5,633 nucleotides of DNA from Haloquadratum sp. J07HQX50 (GTDB taxonomy: Archaea; Halobacteriota; Halobacteria; Halobacteriales; Haloferacaceae). Below the pieces are notes generated by a model, which worked only from the letters and a program-made list of their open reading frames with translations, had not been told where the DNA came from and made no database searches. Below are positions 1 to 5,126 of the stretch, one piece after another. The position numbers and the translations under genes are program-made. The stretch's first letter is position 1. Each line of letters opens with the position of its first letter. The DNA is taken from contig KE356563.1 in NCBI GenBank assembly GCA_000416005.1, positions 98,645-104,277 of the forward strand, given 5' to 3'.

Positions 1-39
1 ATCACTCGCCTATTTCTCTGTGGATGTGAAACAACACTT

Positions 40-693
40 TCAGATACCATTATCATCCTCAGGTCGTTCGACAACTGTGTAGCCCTGCTCGCTGAGTGCC
101 TTGTTTCGGTACCGTTTGGCGATAATCCGCTGTGGAACGCGCCGAACTCCAAATCGTCGGTCCGCCGTGTAGTCGTATGTGATAGCCGTCTGGTCGCTCT
201 GTTGGTGGATCGTCACGGTGTACGTTGACCAAGGCTGCTCGTTCGCTGTGACCTCCAACTCCACTTGACTCTCTCTGTTCTGTGTCGTAATTGTTCGTGA
301 GTGAACGGTTATTTCAGTCGATCGTAAGCCGAAGAGATACGAAATACGGTACGTTACGGTGCTCTCTTTCGAAATAATCTCATCTGCAATCCCCCACTGA
401 AACACCAGTACCGGTGGAACGGGGCCAGTAAACGATTCAATAACAGTCTCCACATCATCATCAGTTCGCAGACTGGCAGTACCATCGGGTTGGATAAGTG
501 GAACCCGTATAGCAACGAGCAGAACCGCTCCAACGATGACCGCTGGCAGGAGTGACGCCACAAGAAATGTTCCAAACAGTGTAGACAGGACAAGAATAAC
601 CATGAGTGTGCTCAGCAGACGTTCGCGCCTGAGATATTGCTCGGCGACGGCGAGTGCCGGGTCTGGTCGGGTGATTTCTTGGCTGGAGGGCAT
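40..693 (-). CDS. Haloarchaeal membrane protein, two N-terminal helices plus soluble C-terminal domain
   Basis: Intact reading frame of 217 codons from the ATG at 693. A GTG 15 bases further out (708) would add five residues. I prefer the ATG because an AT-rich CACATATG box (719-726) lies about 28 bases upstream, the spacing expected for a leaderless haloarchaeal transcript. Numbered from the ATG, residues about 26-66 are strongly hydrophobic and form two membrane helices with a very short loop. A charged stretch (TDDDVETVIESF) leads into a beta-rich domain of about 130 residues with the pieces VFQWGIADE, SYLFGLRSTEITV, ITYDYTADRRFG and ALSEQGYTVVERP. This layout matches a group of haloarchaeal uncharacterised membrane proteins; a START/SRPBCC-like fold is my guess only. 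It diverges from the glycosyltransferase, with a broken gene between them. Function is unknown. Confidence 0.85.
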   Translation of the reverse strand: MPSSQEITRPDPALAVAEQYLRRERLLSTLMVILVLSTLFGTFLVASLLPAVIVGAVLLVAIRVPLIQPDGTASLRTDDDVETVIESFTGPVPPVLVFQWGIADEIISKESTVTYRISYLFGLRSTEITVHSRTITTQNRESQVELEVTANEQPWSTYTVTIHQQSDQTAITYDYTADRRFGVRRVPQRIIAKRYRNKALSEQGYTVVERPEDDNGI

Positions 694-709
694 TGTACAA
701 ACATTCACA

Positions 710-1036
710 CGTCAGAAGCATATGTGTGATGAAAACTTCCGATCGACGAGATCGCATAGAGTCAATTATCTCGGGGGTAAGTGGTTTGGGACGCACAGCA
801 TCATCACGGGAACGGAAATCTTTGATTTCCAATCGGGAACAAAGCCGAGGTATCCGCCTTGAGTTTTGATGAAGTCGTTCATGAGTGACCGAAAGAACGC
901 GATACTGACGATACCCCTGCTCCTGCGGGCGGTAAGTGAATTATCACCGACTCGCTCAGATCGAAAGAATCCGAGTTTGTTAATCCACGACTGGCGAACT
1001 ATCTCTGTGGACCTCAGGTGACTCGACTGTTGTCAT
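710..1036 (-). pseudogene. Broken small haloarchaeal gene, frameshifted, function unknown
   Basis: Three coding-like segments follow one another on the minus strand. Segment 1 runs from an ATG at 1036 for 18 codons (MTTVESPEVHRDSSPVVD) to TAA at 980-982. Segment 2 is in another frame, from about 987 to TAA at 766-768, and includes WINKLGFFRSERVGDNS, SIAFFRSLMNDFIKTQGGYL and GFVPDWKSKISVPVMML. Segment 3 returns to the first frame from about 775 and reads PEIIDSMRSRRSEVFITHML. The second break sits at a run of five C on the minus strand (773-777); adding one C restores reading from HLP into PEIID. Codons keep haloarchaeal third-position C/G preference in each segment, and the net shift is zero. 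The ancestral protein would be about 110 residues. I do not recognise the family. The 3' end is uncertain and may reach into the neighbouring gene's promoter. Confidence 0.6.
717..728 (-). promoter_or_regulatory. Probable TATA region of the 217-codon membrane protein gene
   Basis: On the minus strand the sequence reads CACATATG, centred about 28 bases before the ATG at 693. In haloarchaea the TATA element sits roughly 27 bases before the transcription start, so this would give a leaderless mRNA starting at or next to the ATG. The box lies inside the 3' part of the broken gene at 710-1036. Assignment rests on spacing and AT content only. Confidence 0.35.
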
Positions 1037-1046
1037 GATGCTGTGC

Positions 1047-1062
1047 TCAATATTGATATTGA
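1047..1062. promoter_or_regulatory. Perfect 16-bp palindrome, probable operator/TATA region between divergent starts
   Basis: TCAATAT-TG-ATATTGA is a perfect inverted repeat with 7-bp arms and a 2-bp centre. It lies between the glycosyltransferase ATG (1096, plus) and the ATG of the broken gene (1036, minus): 33 bases separate it from the former and 10 from the latter. Its AT-rich core could also be the TATA element of the glycosyltransferase gene, giving a leader of about 10-15 bases. A dimeric winged-helix or Lrp-type archaeal regulator is a plausible reader, but none is encoded here. Confidence 0.45.
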
Positions 1063-1095
1063 AGTAGTGTCAGTCACAGGTATAGGTATTCTCTG

Positions 1096-2040
1096 ATGGC
1101 TGATCGCGAACCAGTGAGCGTGCTTTTACCGACTGTTAAGTGGAACACAGCGTGTGAGCAGATGGCTGCGCAGTTAGCCCCAGAAGACGAGTTGCTTGTT
1201 ATTTGTGACACTGAGCAGGACCCAGTCGCTCGCCACGAGGCACCAGAAGGGGTGCACATACTGATCGCTGGGGAACCAGAGGGCTGCGCAGGAAAGGCGA
1301 ATGCACTCGCGTATGGGATGACACAGGCCCGCCACGACCGGTTTGTCTGGACTGACGACGACTTTGAGCGGGACATGGAGTGGCTGAACCGACTCGTCGC
1401 TGCTGGCGAAGCACACGGGCCAGCGACGGCAGTCCCATTCTTTACTGGTGGTGGATGGTGGCGACTATTCGAACCTTGGCTTGGGGCCCTCTTTATGATC
1501 ATGTTGTCTCTGCAGCTGGGCGGGGTCGCTAACACTGCTTGGGGTGGGGGCGTCGTGTTCACACGATCGGAGTTAACAGTCTCAGTGTCGGAGTTGACTG
1601 ACGAGCTTCGAGAAGTCATGAGTGATGATTATCTCCTTGGACAACGCCTGCCGCATGTTTACCCCGTGCAGTCGATGGTCACTCACGTCAAGGTCTCTGG
1701 CGGATTCCATAGCGTTCGGCACCGACTGCTTCGGTTTATCCGCATAGTCGGCATCAACAACGGATGGGTGTTGGCGATTGTAATTAGCAGTTCGCTGGTT
1801 GTCGCTGGTTTGGCGTTTCCACTCGCAGTTGCTGTGTCGCTGACGGGTAGCTTCGCGGCTGTTTACGCCTGGTTTGGTCTCGGACGGGTGAACTTTTTGT
1901 ATGCTTATCTTGGAATGTTGGTGCTTCCTCCCGTCATCTTCGCGGCCGTGCTTGTTGACGAGTTTGAGTGGGCAGGACGTCGCTACCGATTTCCGAATTC
2001 GGGAGAGGTTGAGATACTTGACGCAACAGACGAAGCTTGA
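1096..2040 (+). CDS. Membrane-anchored family 2 glycosyltransferase (GT-A fold)
   Basis: 314 codons. The N-terminal half is a GT-A catalytic domain: beta strand VSVLLPTVKWN (7-17), nucleotide-binding region DELLVICDTEQD (31-42), GCAGKANALAYGM (63-75) and acidic metal-binding triad DDD in WTDDDF (87-89). A hydrophobic stretch at 125-142 leads into ANTAWGGGVVFTRSEL (145-160). SDDYLLGQ (176-183) supplies the probable catalytic-base acid pair. RHRLLRF (208-214) lies where related processive or ceramide-glucosyltransferase-like enzymes carry the Q/RxxRW motif. Membrane helices follow at about 224-250 and 254-287, and the tail has WAGRRYRF (292-299). Expected role: transfer of a sugar from a nucleotide or lipid-phosphate donor to a membrane or envelope acceptor on the cytoplasmic face. 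Donor and acceptor cannot be read from sequence. The ATG at 1096 fits the upstream palindrome/TATA region; no co-directional partner follows. Confidence 0.9.
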   Translation: MADREPVSVLLPTVKWNTACEQMAAQLAPEDELLVICDTEQDPVARHEAPEGVHILIAGEPEGCAGKANALAYGMTQARHDRFVWTDDDFERDMEWLNRLVAAGEAHGPATAVPFFTGGGWWRLFEPWLGALFMIMLSLQLGGVANTAWGGGVVFTRSELTVSVSELTDELREVMSDDYLLGQRLPHVYPVQSMVTHVKVSGGFHSVRHRLLRFIRIVGINNGWVLAIVISSSLVVAGLAFPLAVAVSLTGSFAAVYAWFGLGRVNFLYAYLGMLVLPPVIFAAVLVDEFEWAGRRYRFPNSGEVEILDATDEA

Positions 2041-2577
2041 CATGCAGTTGAGCGGTTCTACTCGCTCTCGAAAACCACCTCACGAACATGAAGACTCGGT
2101 ATCCCGGCGTCAGCAGGTGTCTCAGACTCGGCTGGTGTTACACATTTCAGACTCCGAGAGTCGACAATCTTATGACTGGTCTCGGCAACGAGAAAGTTCA
2201 ATTACTCGGATGTGATTACCCTGTTCTCATCAGTTGCAGACTCAGAGACAGAAGACAGGTTCCTTTACTCAGCACGCTCTTTGTCTCGATTGCTGAGGTG
2301 TCAGTAGAGGTATTCTCATTCCATCACGTGTCGAGTTGCTGTACAGTCGATGAGGAATGTAAGTGCCTGTGGTGGGGCGGCGATATGCCCCTGCAGCTCA
2401 CGTCGATATGAATACCGCGGTCAGTATTGACTGTGAGAGACGCGATTGGACTGAGTAACGAGATGTAATGATTGTTTCTCGATGCGTATGACCACATCAA
2501 CGAGTTCTCAGAGAAGCCGATGAGGAAACATGATCCACAGGACACTAAAATATCGCACATTCAAACGTGTTTTCTAA
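2041..2577. other. Gene-poor spacer, no convincing gene
   Basis: This spacer lies between the convergent ends of the glycosyltransferase and GNAT genes. A plus frame of 107 codons (2088-2411) is open, but its composition (many Cys and Arg, no domain pattern) and its codons do not resemble the neighbouring genes. A short plus segment at about 2475-2540 has more gene-like codons (DAYDHINEFSEKPMRKHD) but no start close by and a stop just upstream; it may be decayed coding DNA. I see no tRNA, no IS end and no clear U-rich terminator. The only hairpin noticed near the glycosyltransferase 3' end is GACTC-CGA-GAGTC at 2150-2162, which is too weak to call. Confidence 0.5.
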
Positions 2578-3045
2578 TCACTCCAACCGTTGGACATAAT
2601 CGATCTGCTTCGGTCGAAAATCTGTGTCGCAGTAAAACCTGCGGGCCTCCTCGTTGTGCCAATCGCACGAAACCGTGAGATGGTCACAATCACGCTCGCG
2701 CGCTATCTCTTTGACATGCTCAACAACATCTGTGCCGTGAGCCTGGTTTCGGTGCTTCTCATCGATATAGAGATTCACGATGCGAATATAATGCGAGTAC
2801 TCTCTGGACGGATTGAAACCCTCGCGTAGCGTTATGAAGCCAATCGTCTCGTCCTCGTGGATAACACGATAGTTGGTGATATCACTATCACCGAGATGCT
2901 CACGGAAATGGTCCATGTTGACTTCGTCGATATTTGTGTGAGTAAGTTTGTTTAATGCATCATGTGCTTCCATCTCGGTTGCAAGGGCGTACCAGCGCTC
3001 GATGATTGCATCAAGGCTCGCCGCAGTCGCTTCAGCCAAGTGCAT
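2578..3045 (-). CDS. GNAT family N-acetyltransferase
   Basis: 155 codons, the usual length of a single GNAT domain, from ATG at 3045. The N-terminal helix region (LDAIIERWYALATEMEAHD, 11-29) is followed by YRVIHEDETIGFITLRE (59-75), the central beta strands. IRIVNLYIDEKHRNQAHGTDVV (87-108) is motif A, the acetyl-CoA pyrophosphate loop. Here the usual R/QxxGxG reads R99-N-Q-A-H-G104, with Ala in place of the first Gly. NEEARRFYCDTDF (131-143) is motif B with Tyr138 at the usual general-acid position. It should transfer acetyl from acetyl-CoA to an amine; the acceptor (small molecule, peptide or protein N-terminus) is unknown. The gene stands alone. A TnpB relic lies directly upstream, and its probable promoter touches that relic. 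The Ala substitution is tolerated in some GNATs, so I regard the gene as intact. Confidence 0.88.
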   Translation of the reverse strand: MHLAEATAASLDAIIERWYALATEMEAHDALNKLTHTNIDEVNMDHFREHLGDSDITNYRVIHEDETIGFITLREGFNPSREYSHYIRIVNLYIDEKHRNQAHGTDVVEHVKEIARERDCDHLTVSCDWHNEEARRFYCDTDFRPKQIDYVQRLE

Positions 3046-3060
3046 AATTTGAGTTTGCGC

Positions 3061-3076
3061 GGATAGTTTTCAATAC
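3061..3076 (-). promoter_or_regulatory. Probable promoter of the GNAT gene
   Basis: On the minus strand TATTGAAAACTATCC lies about 16-31 bases before the ATG at 3045. The A-rich TTGAAAA part serves as a BRE/TATA-like element about 27 bases upstream, implying a leaderless transcript. It sits exactly at the edge of the TnpB relic, so part of it may have come from the mobile element. Position-based call only. Confidence 0.35.
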
Positions 3077-3221
3077 TATGGCGACGACCACAACTGGTCC
3101 GAGAAACCGCACCCTCGCGAAAGTCCCAAACAAGTGCGTACGAACCGCACGTTGTCTCCGTGGGTCGGTAGCCGAACCCCCAACAGAGGAATCCTCGCGG
3201 TTGAGCGCCGGGAGGATGTCA
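3074..3221 (+). mobile_element. Relic of an IS200/IS605-type element: TnpB C-terminal tail plus right end
   Basis: Translated from 3074, the plus strand reads YGDDHNWSEKPHPRESP and continues through RTNRTLSPWVGSRTPNRGIL to ERREDVK. This matches the extreme C-terminus of haloarchaeal TnpB (typically RFEWDDHxWS...). The second relic in this window has the related WGDHD*SKSPHP at the same distance from its end. The DNA then shows the right-end signature: an imperfect hairpin CCTC-G-CGG...CCG-G-GAGG (3193-3214) followed by GGGAGGATGTCAAG. Only the last 50 or so codons remain, and everything upstream (RuvC, zinc finger, any tnpA) is gone. The relic starts about 30 bases from the GNAT start codon and ends 8 bases from the stop codon of the DUF6498-like gene. 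Confidence 0.75.
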
Positions 3222-3229
3222 AGAAACCG

Positions 3230-3943
3230 TTAATCATGTCTCTCCAAGTAATACCGTGCGAGGTCGATACTAAATTTGATAGTAATAGCGGCCAATATGA
3301 GCGGCCGACGGGCTGCTGTTTCGATATTGATTGTTCTGCCGTCGGCAAGCTCATTTGTGAATGTCAAGACAAGGAGCCCAGCAACGATTAATACAAACCC
3401 CTCAAGAAGCACCCCTCTGAGTGCTTTCCAGACAGTCGCTTGTCTATATCCGCCCCGATAGAAATATTCGATACCGGTTCGCCAACCCTCGGTTATGACT
3501 ACGGTGGCTGCCCCGACAATAACCCATGCTGGCAGTTCAGCCTCGGGATTTGCCGTAATAACTGGACCGGCCACGAACCCTCCAAAGCCAACCCAGAGTG
3601 CACCCAGCAATGGAATGAGAAATACGAGTCCTGGAAGGGTCCTGTATAGAATCTTGACGTCCGTTCCCGGGATCGATATCCCAGCCTTCCCCCAATCGGT
3701 AAGTCGGTATGTAGTCCCAAATGCTGGCTGTTCGTCATCAGGCTCCGGCGGCATGCCAGCAAAGAGGCCCCGAAGCAAAGCCCACAGTGACAGTATGGTG
3801 AACTCTAGCCAATAAAACACTACTAAACCCAGCCCCGACATATCAAACGCAAGGAGGCCGACCACAGGGACGCCATTGGCCACAATGACGGCTGTCAATG
3901 TGATGTTCGGCAGCAGCTGTTCTACGGTATCGAAGTCGCTCAT
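3230..3943 (-). CDS. Six-helix membrane protein, DUF6498-like
   Basis: 237 codons from ATG at 3943. Hydrophobic segments at about 13-32, 37-63, 104-128, 138-154, 176-196 and 213-232 predict six membrane helices. Features shared with haloarchaeal DUF6498 proteins, as I recall them, are FYWLEF in helix 2 (43-48), a charged loop with PPEPDDEQPAFGTTYRLTDW (65-84) and aromatic and basic residues near GIEYFYRGGYR (157-167). No catalytic motif is visible, and the function of the family is not known to me. The protein ends FSIDLARYYLERHD, and its stop codon lies only 8 bases from the end of the TnpB relic. The insertion may therefore have trimmed or replaced the original C-terminus, although all six helices are present. 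An AT-rich GATATTCTC (3963-3971) about 24 bases upstream may be the TATA element. Family assignment is from memory of the pattern, not a search. Confidence 0.82.
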   Translation of the reverse strand: MSDFDTVEQLLPNITLTAVIVANGVPVVGLLAFDMSGLGLVVFYWLEFTILSLWALLRGLFAGMPPEPDDEQPAFGTTYRLTDWGKAGISIPGTDVKILYRTLPGLVFLIPLLGALWVGFGGFVAGPVITANPEAELPAWVIVGAATVVITEGWRTGIEYFYRGGYRQATVWKALRGVLLEGFVLIVAGLLVLTFTNELADGRTINIETAARRPLILAAITIKFSIDLARYYLERHD

Positions 3944-4255
3944 TCGTCAGCATTCCGTTGCAGAGAATATCCACTGATGACTCTTGTGAAAGCAGCACAG
4001 TCATCAATCGACACGGGTTCTCACAAAGACAGATAGCAGCACGATTATTTTCGGTCAAATTATTCGTGTGCGCTCGAGTAGCTTTCTCCACTCAGATAAC
4101 GGTCTGGCAAATTGGTCGCGTCCGTACTCGTCTGACACTCGTCCATTTAGCAAGCGTCATCTATCCACCCGACCGTTGTGGATAGTGTCTAATTTTCCTG
4201 AGGGCTAACTGTAGTGGCCGAGTGTACCATCTTGAGCTATCTGCAGCACTCGCTA
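3944..4255. other. Spacer without a recognisable gene
   Basis: The first 30 bases probably hold the promoter of the DUF6498-like gene. A plus frame at 3958-4185 (75 codons) and the overlapping minus frames lack domain patterns and gene-like codon use. A minus mini-frame at 4060-4146 (28 codons, starting MDECQTSTDATNLPDRYL) has balanced codons but is too short to call. No RNA gene, repeat or IS end was identified. Confidence 0.45.
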
Positions 4256-4429
4256 TCAGGTGAGTGAAATCGGCGCTTGGCGGTTACGCCCTGCTCCCGT
4301 CGGCTCACACTTCAGGCGCAGCGTCACACCGGCGGGATCATTCAGTATCCAGTTCACCAACGCCTCCAGCGCACCAGCGACTCTTTTAGATGGCTGATTC
4401 CGAGGATATGAGAGATGTATGTCTCCCAT
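4256..4429 (-). CDS. 57-codon ORF with strongly gene-like codons, probably the tail of a broken gene
   Basis: Starts at ATG 4429, immediately after an in-frame TAG, and stops at TGA 4256-4258. From codon 18 on the codons are markedly haloarchaeal, reading GALEALVNWILNDPAG (19-34) and VTLRLKCEPTGAGRNRQAP (35-53). The first 17 codons are weaker, while the overlapping frame of the single-helix ORF (4354-4656) is gene-like across the same bases. The simplest reading is one ancestral gene that changed frame near 4375-4395, with this ORF holding its C-terminus. It could instead be an independent small protein starting at the ATG. I do not recognise the family. Confidence 0.35.
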   Translation of the reverse strand: MGDIHLSYPRNQPSKRVAGALEALVNWILNDPAGVTLRLKCEPTGAGRNRQAPISLT

Positions 4430-4656
4430 CTATTCGCTGCTCTCTGAAGAAAACGAGACACACTGAGAATGATTAGTGCGATTACATAACTGAAAAACAG
4501 CCCGGCCAAAATGAACAATTGTGAGAGACGGGGAGTTGACTCAATGGACCCATCTTCACCGGTGTTCTCACGATGTGGAATATGAAGACTCGAACTAAGA
4601 GTTACTGTACGGTTTATGCCAGAATGTGACACAGATGTATCCGAGCGAGGAAGCAT
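4354..4656 (-). CDS. Hypothetical protein with one membrane helix, possibly a fragment
   Basis: 100 codons from ATG 4656. Residues 1-42 are polar and Ser/Thr-rich, as in haloarchaeal linkers. LSQLFILAGLFFSYVIALII (44-63) is a clear membrane helix, followed by a basic segment SRFLQRAANRWETYISHILG (66-85). The end, KESLVRWRRW, is where the reading frame appears to be lost to the overlapping 57-codon ORF. Upstream, the same frame continues through a TGA (4660-4662, two codons before this ATG) into a Cys-rich stretch. It is either a short membrane protein or the middle of a broken zinc-ribbon/membrane gene. Codon bias is weaker than in the intact genes. Confidence 0.4.
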   Translation of the reverse strand: MLPRSDTSVSHSGINRTVTLSSSLHIPHRENTGEDGSIESTPRLSQLFILAGLFFSYVIALIILSVSRFLQRAANRWETYISHILGISHLKESLVRWRRW

Positions 4657-4659
4657 ACG

Positions 4660-4860
4660 TCAATCTTTGTCTCGTGAAAAAAGTGCCAACAGTCGAGACT
4701 CACACACAGAAACAGAGATAGCATCACAAGCCCAGCACCGAGGCGTCTCAGACGATGGTGCTTGAACTCGAATTTCGGCACCTTTGGCCGCCGATCCAGA
4801 GCAAGTCTCCGAGTCAGAGACTGAAACACATATTCCACACAGCGATCCGTGAGACCAGGT
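4660..4860 (-). pseudogene. Cys-rich reading frame, possible decayed zinc ribbon upstream of the membrane segment
   Basis: In the same frame as the single-helix ORF, separated only by TGA 4660-4662 and one codon. It shows LCGICVSVSDSETC, then KGAEIRVQAPSSETPRCWAC and ISVSVC. The Cys spacing (CxxC, later CxxC and single Cys) resembles a zinc-ribbon pair that has lost partners, for example CSGS where CxxC would be expected. No ATG begins this segment close by; the frame is open from GTG/TTG-type codons near 4959. It could be noise, so the call is tentative. Confidence 0.25.
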
Positions 4861-4880
4861 GATTGTTGAATCAGGTGTCG

Positions 4881-5084
4881 ATGTCTGAAACCGAAGTCTA
4901 TCACGGCTTTTTCCAGCGAGCGAGTGAACTCGTCGAGTGTCACAACGACCATACGACAAGTGCGATCAAGCTGTCCGGCTGGATGAAATATGCTATGCGA
5001 CTGGTGAGCAGACGAGATAATGTGTTCTTCGCCAATCCTGCCCGCTACCCCGAGCAACAAGAGATGCGTGAGATCCCATATCAC
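4881..5084 (+). pseudogene. N-terminal piece of an unknown gene, cut by the TnpB element
   Basis: From ATG 4881 (AGGTG at 4873-4877 is a possible weak Shine-Dalgarno) the frame reads 68 codons of normal haloarchaeal character: MSETEVYHGFFQRASELVE, then SAIKLSGWMKYAMRLVSRRD (32-51), NVFFANPARYPE and MREIPYH. Immediately after His68 comes TTGACATCCTCCCC, the reverse complement of the TnpB right end, and the frame then runs to a chance stop at 5103-5105. The insertion point and loss of coding character coincide, so this is read as a gene truncated by insertion. The antisense minus frame is open too (it is exactly in phase), but its composition is poor. An alternative TTG start at 4863 would add six residues. 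Family not recognised; the fragment looks soluble. Confidence 0.5.
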
Positions 5085-5126
5085 TTGACATCCTCCCCGT
5101 CGTGAATGACTCCCTCCGTGGGAGTC
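5084..5126 (-). mobile_element. Right end of the second IS200/IS605-type relic, with hairpin
   Basis: On the minus strand a perfect stem GACTCCC-ACGGA-GGGAGTC (5108-5126) is followed by GGGAGGATGTCAAG ending at 5084. The last 14 bases are identical to the end of the relic at 3074-3221, in opposite orientation. In IS605-type elements this end is the substrate of the TnpA transposase. It also forms the 3' scaffold of the TnpB guide RNA, whose guide comes from the adjacent host DNA, here the truncated gene at 4881-5084. No complete scaffold or transposase is shown to be functional. Confidence 0.75.

Noticed and set aside
814..830. Hairpin GGAAATC-TTT-GATTTCC as terminator or regulatory element
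   Set aside because: It lies inside the broken coding sequence (WKSKIS codons), and coding constraint plus chance explains it better.
461..832. Minus ORF of 123 codons
   Set aside because: Its first third is segment 3 of the broken gene and the rest is out of frame over the real membrane protein gene; it is not a gene as it stands.
1074..1619. Minus ORF of 181 codons opposite the glycosyltransferase
   Set aside because: Ser/Pro/Cys-rich shadow of a well-supported gene on the other strand.
2150..2162. GACTC-CGA-GAGTC hairpin as glycosyltransferase terminator
   Set aside because: Only 5 bp, more than 100 bases past the stop, and with no T-run.
2088..2411. Plus ORF of 107 codons after the glycosyltransferase
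   Set aside because: Cys/Arg-rich, no domain pattern, poor codon character; treated as chance.
3134..3391. Plus ORF of 85 codons
   Set aside because: First third is the TnpB tail relic and the rest is antisense to the DUF6498-like gene.
4660..4662. In-frame TGA as a selenocysteine or recoded codon
   Set aside because: Haloarchaea are not known to use selenocysteine, and surrounding frame damage makes a plain nonsense mutation or gene boundary likelier.
4614..5084. Minus ORF of 156 codons
   Set aside because: It is exactly in phase antisense to the truncated plus gene, and its protein lacks haloarchaeal composition.
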